Below, piece after piece: positions 16,585 to 25,543 of a stretch of 64,000 nt of DNA; position 1 is the stretch's first letter, and each line of letters begins with the position of its first letter. Location: the NCBI GenBank assembly GCA_018268375.1, contig JAFDWS010000001.1, forward strand, positions 896,627 through 960,626, written 5' to 3'. The stretch comes from Armatimonadota bacterium (GTDB lineage Bacteria; Armatimonadota; Fimbriimonadia; Fimbriimonadales; Fimbriimonadaceae). Below the pieces are notes generated by a model that was given only the letters and a program-made list of their open reading frames with translations, was not told where the DNA came from and made no database searches. The position numbers and the translations under genes were made by a program.

Positions 16585-17322
16585 TTGGTGAGGATTCTGT
16601 CGTTGCTCCTGATCCTGTGTCCTTTGCTGGCGTGCGCACAAAGCTCGCCGCAGGACATGATGCTGCAGGGCATCCAGAAGCTCTCCGTCTACGACAAGGT
16701 AACGGTGGAGACGCTCGGTCAAGAGCGGCGAGGAGCCAGCGACGTGGATTTGAGAGTCGTAGCCGGCCTTCTGTGCCAGCCGGACTCGGACAGAGTCAAG
16801 ATTGAACTCATCACATACGAGGACGGCAAGCTCGTCAACCGCATGGCAGGGGACGGAACCACCATCTGGATCTACGACGAAAGGTCGAAGACCTATTCCA
16901 GCTCGGCCTACACCGATTCGGAGGGCGCGCTCAAGCAAGACTGGAAACACACCTTCTTTGGCACCCTAAGGCTGAGGGCCAGCGGAGCCACCGCGTTCGC
17001 TGTTCGCTTTCTCGACGATATTTACGGCGTGGGCCCCGCGCTCGGAGAATGGCGTCCATGGATCCCCACCGCGACCGTGACCAGGGTCGACAAAACGGTG
17101 GTCTGCGATGCCACGAATCCCACCGCCAACAGCACCGTGTACTCGTTCAACGGGGACGATCAAACGGGCTGGGATTTGATCGGAGCCAGCTTCACTCAGC
17201 CAGCGCAAAACCGGTCATGGTCCCTGACCGTCGACCCCGGCCACCTGCCAAGCGATATTGATTTCCGCTTCGTGCCCCCCAGGGGCGCTAAGCCTGTGGC
17301 CATCGACCGCGGCCTGAACTGA
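16585..17322 (+). CDS. Exported LolA-like protein of unknown function
   Basis: 245 residues. The N-terminal signal (ILSLLLILCPLLACAQ) may be a Sec signal or a weak lipobox (LLAC). The body alternates short beta strands (DSDRVKIELITYEDGKLVN, TTIWIYDERSKTYSS) as in LolA/DUF2092-type outer-membrane lipoprotein carriers, where a similar 'dry-weight' domain binds lipid. The homology is only by pattern. The start is TTG at 16585 or GTG at 16588; both keep the signal peptide. Divergent from thrS. Confidence 0.7.
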   Translation: MVRILSLLLILCPLLACAQSSPQDMMLQGIQKLSVYDKVTVETLGQERRGASDVDLRVVAGLLCQPDSDRVKIELITYEDGKLVNRMAGDGTTIWIYDERSKTYSSSAYTDSEGALKQDWKHTFFGTLRLRASGATAFAVRFLDDIYGVGPALGEWRPWIPTATVTRVDKTVVCDATNPTANSTVYSFNGDDQTGWDLIGASFTQPAQNRSWSLTVDPGHLPSDIDFRFVPPRGAKPVAIDRGLN

Positions 17323-17338
17323 ACTTTCCGGCGGACGC

Positions 17339-17344
17339 TACACT
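17339..17344 (+). promoter_or_regulatory. Putative -10 element of the MATE exporter gene (leaderless)
   Basis: TACACT ends 9 bases before the GTG start at 17354; no Shine-Dalgarno sequence. Confidence 0.45.
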
Positions 17345-17353
17345 CGTCAGACT

Positions 17354-18748
17354 GTGTCGTCCGTCTCCCAGGTCAAGGAGTCCTCTGAACTCCGAGAAAG
17401 CCCTGCCCGAATTGTTTGGGCATTGGCTTGGCCAGCGGTCGCCCTCAACCTGCTCCAAACCGTCAACTCACTTCTGGACAGCTTCTTCGTTCAACACCTG
17501 GAGCAGGCCAATCTGACTGCTCTTGGCGCGTCCACGATCATTCTCTTCCTCTTCATTTCGCTGAGCTTTGCCCTCAGCACCGCGGCCACGGCCTTCGTGT
17601 CCCGGGCCTTCGGCGCCAAAGACCATGACGGCTACCGGGAGGCGAACCAGAAGTGCCTTGGCCTGTCCCTGGCGGCAGGGGTCCTCTTCGGCTTGCTCAG
17701 CGCGTCCGGAGCGAAGGGCACAGCAGCGCTTCTCCTGCCTGCGGATGCTGTTCTCGCCAAAACGCTCATGGTGCGTTATCTCTCGATCTTCAGCCTCGGA
17801 CTGCCCGCATACTGCATCGTGCACTCCCTGGCGGGCTCCCTCCGCGGGATCGGCGACACGAAGAGCCCAATGGTCATCAGCAGCCTGCAAATCGGCGTAC
17901 ATATCGTTCTGAACCTCCTGCTCGTCAACGGGCGGCAGACGTATTTCGGAATGACCGTTCATGGCCTCGGCTGGGGTATTGCCGGAGCGGGGACCGCGAT
18001 GACCGTCAGTGCCTGGGTCGCCGCCATCGTCTACTTCGCTTGGGCGGCAAAGACGCCGCTCGGAAGTTGCTGGCGATGCTCCTGGCCGGGTCTGGAGTGG
18101 TCGAAACGCATCCTCAACGTGGCCGTCCCCGCTGGCATGATGGCGGTCGTGAGGGTCACTTCTTTGGCAGCGTTCACAAAAGTGCTGAGCCAGGTTCCTC
18201 AGGCGGAAGCAGCGATCGGCGCCCTGCGCCCCTCGTTCAGCATTGAGTCCCTGGCCTTTATGCCCGCCTTTGGACTTTCCGTCTCGGCCGCCGCGCTCGT
18301 CGGCCAGTCACTCGGAATGGCACGACCGGACCGGGCAGAGAAGCTGGGCTGGACTGCCTCCAACCATGCGGCCATCGTCAGTCTCGCAGCATCCGCGGTA
18401 CTCATCCTCTGGGCGCCGAACGTCGCGGGACTGATCGTGCCTGACCAACCTCTGATCGCCCATTACGTCGCCCGTTACCTTCAGTTCATTTGCTTGACCG
18501 AGGTCTTGTTCGCGTACGGCATGGTGTTGACGGGTGCGATGCAGGGGGCGGGCGACACCGTCCGGCCGTTCTGGATGACACTCGTTGCCATGTGGGGCGT
18601 GCGCGTTCCCCTTGCTGCCCTTCTGGCTTTGCCTGTTGGGTTGGGCGCGGACGGATGCTGGATGGCTCTCAGCGCGACACAGGCCCTCCAAGGAATCCTG
18701 GCCATGTTGATGTTCCGTCAGGGGCGCTGGAAGCTGACCAAGGTTTGA
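17354..18748 (+). CDS. MATE family efflux transporter
   Basis: 464 residues with about twelve hydrophobic segments in two similar halves. The family pattern is visible: PAVALNLLQTVNSLLDSFFV in helix 1, LRGIGDTKSPM after helix 4-5, and the matching GAMQGAGDTVRPFW in the second half. It exports drugs or metabolites using Na+ or H+ gradients across the inner membrane. It starts with GTG. It ends directly against the stop of the convergent glycosyltransferase gene. Confidence 0.92.
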   Translation: MSSVSQVKESSELRESPARIVWALAWPAVALNLLQTVNSLLDSFFVQHLEQANLTALGASTIILFLFISLSFALSTAATAFVSRAFGAKDHDGYREANQKCLGLSLAAGVLFGLLSASGAKGTAALLLPADAVLAKTLMVRYLSIFSLGLPAYCIVHSLAGSLRGIGDTKSPMVISSLQIGVHIVLNLLLVNGRQTYFGMTVHGLGWGIAGAGTAMTVSAWVAAIVYFAWAAKTPLGSCWRCSWPGLEWSKRILNVAVPAGMMAVVRVTSLAAFTKVLSQVPQAEAAIGALRPSFSIESLAFMPAFGLSVSAAALVGQSLGMARPDRAEKLGWTASNHAAIVSLAASAVLILWAPNVAGLIVPDQPLIAHYVARYLQFICLTEVLFAYGMVLTGAMQGAGDTVRPFWMTLVAMWGVRVPLAALLALPVGLGADGCWMALSATQALQGILAMLMFRQGRWKLTKV

Positions 18749-19930
18749 TCAGGTCTTCAAAATCCGCTCGAACTTGTCCGTGATGGTCTCGATGTCGAAC
18801 GTCTTCTCCGCATAGGCATGGGCGTTCTTTCCCATCGCCTCGCGAAGACCAGCGTCTTGAATCAAAGTCCTAGCCGCGGCCAGGAAGCCCTCGGTGTCGC
18901 CAGGCTCGACCACGAGTCCTCCGTCGTGCTGGCTGACGATCCGTGCGGCAAGGTTCTCCTTGGGCACCGCTAGTAGGATCGGCCTTCCCGCGCAAAGATA
19001 CGTCAGCACCTTGGACGGGACTGAAAACACGCCCGCCGACGGTTCGAGGATGCCGACGAGAACGTCCGCGGCACCGAGCATATCGGGCAAGCACTCGAAG
19101 GGCTGGAACGGCAAAAGGTGGAGGTTGTCCAATTGGAGTTCAAGCATCCTTTGCTTCAGGAAGTTGATGCTGTCGCCCTCCGAGGCGACGATCATCCTCC
19201 CCTTGCCCTGAAGCTCCTTGGCGAGTTGGACGAGCAACTCGGGGTTGTGCTTCATCCCCAGAGTGCCGGAATAAAGGAAGTTAAGCCCCTCCGTAAACCC
19301 TTTCTCGGTGCTCCAAGGGTTGACCTTCTCCCTGAGCGGGATTTCATCTAAGAGCGCCCAATTCTCGACCACTTCGACATTTGGTGCGTTCCGCACCGCC
19401 GGCGGCAGAAACAGCCGGAAGTCCTCGCTGATCAAAACGACCTTCGAGCTGCGCTCCAGGAGCTTGCGCTCCATGACGAAGTAGAACTGTCCGGCAAATC
19501 TGCCCGCGCCCATCCATTTGCTCGCAAGGAGCCGTTTCGCCGCGATGCCGATCAGGTCCTGTACCCAGAACACGAACTTCACGCCACGAGAGGCGGCGTG
19601 CCGCATCAGCATGTATTGCGCATCCAACGGCGTGTTGCCAGAAAGGATCACCTCGGGTTTGAACGCGGCGATCCGCTGAACCGCCTTCGTGCCGTGCTCA
19701 AGGTCTGCCGTGCGGCGCTTGAGGAGGTTGCCCTTGTCGACCCGTTCCGCCAGCGCGATCGGCTCAGGCTGGAAGGTCTCGGGGTCGTCTGGCCGCTTGG
19801 CTAATGGCCCTTGCGGAGTCGTAAACGACGAGGAATAAAGGTGGAGCACTTGGTGCCCGCGCCTGGCCAGTTCACGGCTCAATTGAACAGGAAAGGCATG
19901 GCCAGAGTAGTCGTGGACAACAATCCGCAT
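18749..19930 (-). CDS. Glycosyltransferase family 4 protein
   Basis: 393 residues, GT-B fold. The N-terminal domain begins MRIVVHDYSGHAFPVQLSRE with the usual GHxxH-like opening. The C-terminal domain has FLYSGTLGMKHNPELL, the AADVLVGILEPSAGVFSVPSK segment in place of the common EGFG motif, and VVEPGDTEGFL. This pattern fits WbuB/L-fucosamine-type transferases used in surface polysaccharides. It stands alone on its strand, 38 bases from the folP operon end. Confidence 0.88.
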   Translation of the reverse strand: MRIVVHDYSGHAFPVQLSRELARRGHQVLHLYSSSFTTPQGPLAKRPDDPETFQPEPIALAERVDKGNLLKRRTADLEHGTKAVQRIAAFKPEVILSGNTPLDAQYMLMRHAASRGVKFVFWVQDLIGIAAKRLLASKWMGAGRFAGQFYFVMERKLLERSSKVVLISEDFRLFLPPAVRNAPNVEVVENWALLDEIPLREKVNPWSTEKGFTEGLNFLYSGTLGMKHNPELLVQLAKELQGKGRMIVASEGDSINFLKQRMLELQLDNLHLLPFQPFECLPDMLGAADVLVGILEPSAGVFSVPSKVLTYLCAGRPILLAVPKENLAARIVSQHDGGLVVEPGDTEGFLAAARTLIQDAGLREAMGKNAHAYAEKTFDIETITDKFERILKT

Positions 19931-19941
19931 ACGGGAGGGCC

Positions 19942-19947
19942 AGTGTA
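19942..19947 (-). promoter_or_regulatory. Putative -10 element of the GT4 gene
   Basis: TACACT on the minus strand ends 11 bases before the ATG at 19930, giving a leader of only a few bases. Confidence 0.35.
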
Positions 19948-19968
19948 CACGAGGGCGTATGAAGGTTC

Positions 19969-20778
19969 TTAGGCGTTCATAATGGCCTGGGTCACGATGG
20001 CCGCCCGTCGGGCTGCCCGGACATCGTGCGCCCGGATGACCCTTGCCCCCGCGACCTGAGCAAGGACCTGCGCGGCCAAGGTTCCATCGTGCCGGTCATC
20101 GACCAAAGCCCCGCCCAACAGCTTGCCAATGAAGGACTTGCGGCTCACACCCACGAGAACTGGATACTCGGTTCTGACGAGCTTGCCCAAGTTTCGAAGG
20201 AGGATCAAGTTGTGCTCGAGGCTTTTGCCAAACCCGATGCCCGGATCGATCCAAATCCGGTCGCGGCGCACACCGGCCATCTCCGCAGACTCGGCCCGCA
20301 AGACGAGGTGGTCTCGGACTTCTTCGACGACCTCGCTATAAGCGGGGTTCTCCTGCATCGTCCGAGGCTCTCCCCGCATGTGCATGAGGCAAACAAAGCA
20401 GCCAGCGTCGGCACAAAGATCGGCCATCCGGGGGTCTTTGAGCGCCGTCACGTCGTTGACGACCTGCGCACCTGCACGGAGCGACGCCCGGGCCACCTCC
20501 GCCTTGGACGTGTCCACGGACACGCAAACGCCTTGGCTGGACAAAGCCTCGACAATGGGCACCACCCGCCGAAGTTCCTCGGCCTCGTCCACTGGCTCGG
20601 CTCCCGGACGAGTCGATTCGCCCCCCACATCGATCAAGTCGGCGCCCTGATCGACCATGTCGTGGGCGTGGGCAATCGCAAGGTCGAAATCGGCGTATCT
20701 GCCGCCATCGCTGAAGCTGTCAGGCGTGACGTTCAGCACCCCCATGATCGCGGGGCGATCAGCTGGTAGCTGAAACAT
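19969..20778 (-). CDS. folP: Dihydropteroate synthase
   Basis: 269 residues, TIM-barrel enzyme that joins p-aminobenzoate to 6-hydroxymethyl-dihydropterin pyrophosphate in folate synthesis; the sulfonamide target. Signatures: MGVLNVTPDSFSDGGRY at the start, DLIDVGGESTRPGAE, DPGIGFGKSLEHN and the C-terminal RVIRAHDVRAARRA. Its start codon shares the A of the aspartate kinase stop (TGATG), so translation is probably coupled to the upstream gene. Confidence 0.96.
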   Translation of the reverse strand: MFQLPADRPAIMGVLNVTPDSFSDGGRYADFDLAIAHAHDMVDQGADLIDVGGESTRPGAEPVDEAEELRRVVPIVEALSSQGVCVSVDTSKAEVARASLRAGAQVVNDVTALKDPRMADLCADAGCFVCLMHMRGEPRTMQENPAYSEVVEEVRDHLVLRAESAEMAGVRRDRIWIDPGIGFGKSLEHNLILLRNLGKLVRTEYPVLVGVSRKSFIGKLLGGALVDDRHDGTLAAQVLAQVAGARVIRAHDVRAARRAAIVTQAIMNA

Positions 20779-22121
20779 CAGCGGACTGACGCTAAGCCAA
20801 ACCCATCGTGGAGGAGCCTCACCGCCTTGGACAATTCGGATTCCGGAATGAGACAGCTCAAAGAGAAGTCGCTGTCCGAAGTTTGCAGGACAGGGATCTG
20901 CGCGTCATGAAATCGACAAAGCACATCAAAGAAGACGCCCGGCTGCTGCATATAGTCGTAACCAACGAGCGAGACCATCGTGCAACCTTCAGTCACTTGA
21001 AGAGCGACCTTGACGGGATCGCCCAAAGGTTTGAGCAGTTCCATTTGCGACGCCGCACCCTTTGACGTCGACTCCCCCGCTTGGAACACATAGATGGCGT
21101 CGTGCCCGATCGGTACGACGAGTCCATCGAAGACGTCCACAAGGTTGGGATACTGCTCGCGGGAAACCGCAAACCCGATTCCGTCCGGGCTGAGGTTGAT
21201 CATGTGGAGGTTGATGGAATGCTTAGCCAGCGTCTCGTAGACCCGGGCCGCGAATTCCACCCGGTGGGCGGTCGAGACAGGCTCCAAACTGGCTTGGACG
21301 TACACCAGCTTTCCACTGTGGGTCACGCCGGTGACCCTCCTTCCCGGAAACGAGTCGCGGGGCACGATCTCCGTGCCGGGATCCTCGCTAAATGTGTTCT
21401 TGACCCAAAGCGGAATGTCGAATCGCATCGCGATCTCGGCAGCGCGCGGATGAACGACCTTTGCCCCCAAGTGGGCGACCTCGGCGACTTCGTCGTACGT
21501 CACCTGCCTGAGCGTGGGAGCGCCGGACACCATGCGCGGATCAGCGGTCTTGACGCCATCTACGTCGGTGTAGATTTCGACGCGCTCGGCTCGCAATGCC
21601 GCTCCGAGCCCGCTCGCAGTCGTGTCTGATCCACCCCGTCCGAGGGTCGTCAGTTCCGCGCCGGGAAGCCGGCCCTGCACCCATACGCCCTGAAAGCCGC
21701 AGACCACCGGTATCAAACCGCGTTTGAGCGCTTCCATCAGCCCAAGAGGGTTGATGCCAAGGATCCTTGCGTTGCCGTAGCACCCGTCGGTGCGGATTCC
21801 TGCCTGTCCACCCCGAAGTGAGATCGCGGGCTGTCCCAGCGTCTTCAGCGTGTGGGCGAATATCGCCGAGGACAAAATTTCGCCACACGCCATCAAGAGG
21901 TCGAGCTCACGGGGGTCTGGCTCGACGGCCGGATCAATGTCGCGCAAGAGCCCGATCAGCGTATCGGTGGCATAGGGCTCACCCTTGCGGCCAATAGCAC
22001 TGACGACCACAACCGGCGCGAATCCTTGCTCCTTGGCCGAGATGACCTTCAGCGCAGCAGTATGGCGAGCCTCTTTTGTTTGGACGGAAGTTCCTCCGAA
22101 CTTCATCACCCGGATCTTCAA
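20778..22121 (-). CDS. lysC: Aspartate kinase
   Basis: 447 residues. It phosphorylates aspartate, the first step to lysine, methionine and threonine. The kinase domain has VMKFGGTSVQT at the N-terminus, GRGGSDTTASGLGAAL and YTDVDGVKTADPR. The C-terminal 150 residues form two ACT domains, the site of allosteric inhibition by amino acids. It is in a chain of overlapping genes: the ACT-only gene overlaps it by four bases (ATGA) upstream and folP by one base downstream. It is longer than the 400-residue LysC-beta type. Confidence 0.95.
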   Translation of the reverse strand: MKIRVMKFGGTSVQTKEARHTAALKVISAKEQGFAPVVVVSAIGRKGEPYATDTLIGLLRDIDPAVEPDPRELDLLMACGEILSSAIFAHTLKTLGQPAISLRGGQAGIRTDGCYGNARILGINPLGLMEALKRGLIPVVCGFQGVWVQGRLPGAELTTLGRGGSDTTASGLGAALRAERVEIYTDVDGVKTADPRMVSGAPTLRQVTYDEVAEVAHLGAKVVHPRAAEIAMRFDIPLWVKNTFSEDPGTEIVPRDSFPGRRVTGVTHSGKLVYVQASLEPVSTAHRVEFAARVYETLAKHSINLHMINLSPDGIGFAVSREQYPNLVDVFDGLVVPIGHDAIYVFQAGESTSKGAASQMELLKPLGDPVKVALQVTEGCTMVSLVGYDYMQQPGVFFDVLCRFHDAQIPVLQTSDSDFSLSCLIPESELSKAVRLLHDGFGLASVR

Positions 22122-22648
22122 GCTTCAGCTCCCACCAGGCGCTGTTCAATGTGTCGGGCAACCCGCTCGCCGTCGCCTGCGTCCATAACCATCAAGACCC
22201 GGTCGTGCATGTCACCTAAGTGATCGATCTCCACCCCCGTCCCGATGACCTCGCTGACGACTCGCGCGATCAGCCCTTCCTCGTCCCGCATGTTTGCGGC
22301 AAAGGTCAGCACGATACACCGGCCCCCTTTGATGTCGAATGGCACTTTCGCCGATTCGAGGACTTGGGCGACTTGCTCTTGCATGCCCTCGGGAGCGACG
22401 AACGACAAGCCTCCTTGCGTCAGCTTGAGAAAGTCGATGCTAATGCCGGCCTCCGCAATGGTTTTCAGGACGCCGACTCTCGCTTCGCTGATTTCGCCCT
22501 GAAGACCAGTGACGTGGGCTGTGCAATAGCCACGGCGGATCTCGACTCGGTTGATGCCTCTCGGCTTCTCAAATTCGGTCTCAGTGACGGCGATGGCCTC
22601 TTCAGGCACCGAAAGCGATCTCTGGAACGGTTCGCTCGTTGCGCTCAT
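22118..22648 (-). CDS. Stand-alone ACT-domain protein
   Basis: 176 residues. After a 40-residue lead it contains two ACT-like units (TAHVTGLQGEISEARVGVLK and VLTFAANMRDEEGLIARVVS) similar to the regulatory half of aspartate kinases, with no kinase domain. The ATG at 22648 overlaps the aldo/keto reductase stop by four bases, and its own stop overlaps the lysC start by four. The position suggests a separate regulatory subunit or amino-acid sensor for the neighbouring aspartate kinase; this is inference from context. Confidence 0.8.
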   Translation of the reverse strand: MSATSEPFQRSLSVPEEAIAVTETEFEKPRGINRVEIRRGYCTAHVTGLQGEISEARVGVLKTIAEAGISIDFLKLTQGGLSFVAPEGMQEQVAQVLESAKVPFDIKGGRCIVLTFAANMRDEEGLIARVVSEVIGTGVEIDHLGDMHDRVLMVMDAGDGERVARHIEQRLVGAEA

Positions 22649-23592
22649 GACAGGACTCTGTCGACCTCCGACCAAACCTCGCTTGACAGGTCCAATCCGC
22701 TAGCGACGGCATTGTCCTCGATCTGGTCCGTTTTCGTTGCGCCGACGATGACTGAGCTCACGGCTGGGCGCCGTAAGCACCAAGCGAGCGCGAGCTGAGC
22801 AGTCGTGCAACCGGAGCGGGCAGCGATCTCGGAAAGCGCCTGCACTTTGGCAAGCACCTCATCGTTCATGTGGTTGGCCATGAACATGTTGCTGCTTTGG
22901 TCCGACCCTCTTGTACCCTCGGCGGGAGGTTCGCCCGGGCGATACTTCCCGGTCAGGACGCCTTGGGCGAGCGGGCTGAAAACCACGAGGCCCATCCCGG
23001 CTGCTTCACACGCTCCCATCACACCAGACTCGATATCGCGCTGGAGCATGTTGTAGACGGGTTGGTTGCTGACGGGCAGCGTGCAGCCCCATTCCCTCGC
23101 CACCGCGCAAACCTCTGTGATCTTGTCAGCGGGCCACATGCTGACGCCCCAATAGAGCACCTTCCCCTGGCGCACCATGTCATCGATCGCTCGCACCGTC
23201 TCCTCAAGAGGTGTGTCAGGGTCGAAGCGGTGGAACTGGTACAAGTCGACGTAGTCGACTTGGAGCCTCTTGAGTGAACCATGCACTGATTCGACAATGT
23301 GCTTCCGACTCAGGCCACGGTCGTTCGGCGCCTCGCTCATCGGAAAGAAGCACTTCGTCGCAATGACCAAGTTTTCGCGAGGAAGGCCGCGGATCGATTT
23401 GCTCAAGGTCTTCTCCGCTTCTCCGCCGTGGTAGACGTCGGCCGAATCGAAGAAGTTGACGCCAAGTTCAAAGGCGCGGCGCACGATGCGCTCTGTGGTG
23501 GAGTCGTCAAGCGTCCGCCCGTGAGTCAGCCATCCACCGAGGGCGACCTCGCTCACCTTTAGACCATACTTACCGAGCTTCCTGTACTCCAC
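22645..23592 (-). CDS. Aldo/keto reductase
   Basis: 315 residues, NADPH-dependent TIM-barrel oxidoreductase. The family catalytic residues are visible: Asp and Tyr in NFFDSADVYHGGEAE, Lys in VIATKCFFP and the His in YQFHRFDP. The closing region contains SSVIVGATKTDQIEDN, which binds the cofactor. It resembles the potassium-channel beta subunit / YghZ-like branch. It starts with GTG, 12 bases after the stop of the membrane glycosyltransferase, and begins the overlapping run to lysC and folP. The physiological substrate is unknown. Confidence 0.92.
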   Translation of the reverse strand: MEYRKLGKYGLKVSEVALGGWLTHGRTLDDSTTERIVRRAFELGVNFFDSADVYHGGEAEKTLSKSIRGLPRENLVIATKCFFPMSEAPNDRGLSRKHIVESVHGSLKRLQVDYVDLYQFHRFDPDTPLEETVRAIDDMVRQGKVLYWGVSMWPADKITEVCAVAREWGCTLPVSNQPVYNMLQRDIESGVMGACEAAGMGLVVFSPLAQGVLTGKYRPGEPPAEGTRGSDQSSNMFMANHMNDEVLAKVQALSEIAARSGCTTAQLALAWCLRRPAVSSVIVGATKTDQIEDNAVASGLDLSSEVWSEVDRVLS

Positions 23593-23604
23593 GGATTCAA
23601 AAGG

Positions 23605-25503
23605 TTACCTGGACAGTTCGAACAGCACCGACCGTGGCCTGGGATTGCCCGGTGGCCAACTGTCGACGGGCTTGAGAAGCCCGTCACGCACTGCTTCGGC
23701 GAACAAGTGCCGCCACCAAAGGTCGGGGTTGCTGCGGATCTTGGAGGGGTCGTCGCTTTGTGGGGCCGACATTTCCGCCGTCCACTTGTCGCGGGCCTCA
23801 GCGGGAAGGACGCTGAAGTTCACATAGGCGTGGGTGAACCCGAGCCCCTTCATTGCGGCGACGAGGTCACGGCCCGTCTCGGTCCGCTCGTATGGAATGA
23901 GGGTCGAGTGTCCGGGATTGGCCCACATGTACGGTTTGTCTAGGAAGAAGCCAAAGACCTCATCGTACAGAGCAACTTTCACCGTTCCTCTCAGTTCGTT
24001 GATCTTGCGTGAAGGCCCGTAGAACGGAATTCGCCGCGATTGGTACTCATCCGCCGTCTCCGCACCTGTGACCACTCCGAATTGGTCGGCAGTCTGGAAC
24101 ATGTACGTCGCACACAGGCTGTACGCGAACTGAAGGCCCGCAAGCCAGCCCAGCAGCTTTCCAAAGGCAAGGCGCCGCACCCCACCGCCCGACAACACCG
24201 CAAGGGGCACGAGAACCGATGTCAGGTAGCGGCTTTGCTGGCTGAGGAGGAACCACGCCAGCAAACTCAGACCGACAGCCGCCAAAACCGCCTTCTCGCG
24301 CGGCCCGGCCCGGCCTGAAGCAGCCCAGAGGATTCCCGCCGCCAACCCGACAAAACCGATCGCGCCCGTCGGAAAACCACGGCCCTCGCCTTGCCCAGGA
24401 TTGACGTACCGACCTGGCTGGTAAGCGAGACCAAGCACGGCGTGACCCAGCATAAGGGGTGAGGCGCCGACCCCGAAGGTCTTCTGCTCGTTCGTGTAGA
24501 TCTCTGAACGCCAGGCGTCCCAGTCCCGCCCTCCCAACTGCTTGTAGAAGAAGGGATAGACCGGGTTGCCCGTATAAGCCACGCTCTTTGCATACCAGGG
24601 CGAGGCAACGAGCACTGCCAGTCCAAGGGCGATCGCCAAACCCTTCCAAGCGGGACGCTCCCCGTCCTTCTTGCGGAACAACGTGATCGCTCCGACAAGA
24701 GCGAGTGCACCAAAGGTTTGGAGACCCGTGTGCTTGGTTCCCATTGCGAAGCCTAAGGAGAGGCCAACAAGCCACCAGGAGCGCGAATCCTCGCCACGAA
24801 GGGCGTCCGCAAAATAGAGCACGGCCAGCCCTGCGAACACACCGTGGGCGACGTCGATATAGCCGGTGCCCGACTCCCAAAGGACGACCGGGCAACCAAC
24901 GAAAACGAGGCTCGCCCAGAGACCAGCACGCTCGCCATACCACCTTCTCGCAAGGCCGAAGATCGCGAGTGAACCCGTCAGCAGCCAAACCAAGGAAAAC
25001 GCCTTCGCCCCCGACTCACCTCCCCACTGCAGACCCGGCAAGTAGAGCATGTCTGCGGTGAACGGAAAGTTCGAATGGTGAATCCCTTCGACAAAGCCAA
25101 TCCTGCCCGACTCGATCCAAAGCTTGGGAACCGCCAAATGATAAGCCAGGGCGTCCCAGTCGCGCATGTCCGAAGGGGCAAGCACGGCGATGCACGCGAC
25201 CAGGGCGCCGATGACGATCGGCAGCGCGTTGAGGGACGAGCCTCCCGCGAACTTGAACTTGCGCCAATCCTGCTTTCCGCCCAACGCTAGGCACAGCAAG
25301 ACGGGAACGAGGAGAACAAGCGGAGACACGACGCCGAGAAGGCCAAAGAACAGGATGGTGAGACCGCTCGTTCCGAGGGCGAGAACGCCGCCGAGCCCGA
25401 GTTGCTCGGCTGGATCGAGTCGTGGAAAGAAGCGAGAGACGGCGCGGCCGCCGAGAAAGGTCAGGACTGCGGCAACAAGCAAGGTGCAGACCAGCCCCGA
25501 CAT
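23605..25503 (-). CDS. Polytopic GT-C type membrane glycosyltransferase
   Basis: 632 residues with about eleven to thirteen hydrophobic helices and a roughly 150-residue C-terminal soluble domain. A large first periplasmic loop contains DMRDWDALAYHLAVPKLW, an Asp-rich motif typical of GT-C enzymes such as ArnT, PMT and RgtA families, which take sugars from polyprenyl-phosphate donors on the outer side of the membrane. Acceptor unknown; lipid A/LPS core, protein or polysaccharide are possible. The divergent ABC-2 permease starts 41 bases away. Confidence 0.82.
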   Translation of the reverse strand: MSGLVCTLLVAAVLTFLGGRAVSRFFPRLDPAEQLGLGGVLALGTSGLTILFFGLLGVVSPLVLLVPVLLCLALGGKQDWRKFKFAGGSSLNALPIVIGALVACIAVLAPSDMRDWDALAYHLAVPKLWIESGRIGFVEGIHHSNFPFTADMLYLPGLQWGGESGAKAFSLVWLLTGSLAIFGLARRWYGERAGLWASLVFVGCPVVLWESGTGYIDVAHGVFAGLAVLYFADALRGEDSRSWWLVGLSLGFAMGTKHTGLQTFGALALVGAITLFRKKDGERPAWKGLAIALGLAVLVASPWYAKSVAYTGNPVYPFFYKQLGGRDWDAWRSEIYTNEQKTFGVGASPLMLGHAVLGLAYQPGRYVNPGQGEGRGFPTGAIGFVGLAAGILWAASGRAGPREKAVLAAVGLSLLAWFLLSQQSRYLTSVLVPLAVLSGGGVRRLAFGKLLGWLAGLQFAYSLCATYMFQTADQFGVVTGAETADEYQSRRIPFYGPSRKINELRGTVKVALYDEVFGFFLDKPYMWANPGHSTLIPYERTETGRDLVAAMKGLGFTHAYVNFSVLPAEARDKWTAEMSAPQSDDPSKIRSNPDLWWRHLFAEAVRDGLLKPVDSWPPGNPRPRSVLFELSR

Positions 25504-25531
25504 GCGGCGGATTATACGCGCGGCGACCCGG

Positions 25532-25537
25532 CATAAT
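25532..25537 (+). promoter_or_regulatory. Possible -10 element of the ABC-2 permease gene (leaderless)
   Basis: CATAAT ends 6 bases before the GTG start at 25544. Confidence 0.35.
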
Positions 25538-25543
25538 CCTCGC

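Noticed and set aside
16471..16950. N-terminal extension of ThrS
   Set aside because: The frame is open but encodes no TGS domain; the ATG at 16470 has a strong ribosome site and the extension overlaps the divergent gene.
25166..25543. 126-codon N-terminal extension of the ABC-2 permease
   Set aside because: It runs antisense through the GT-C gene and upstream of the -10-like CATAAT; the GTG at 25544 gives the normal family length.
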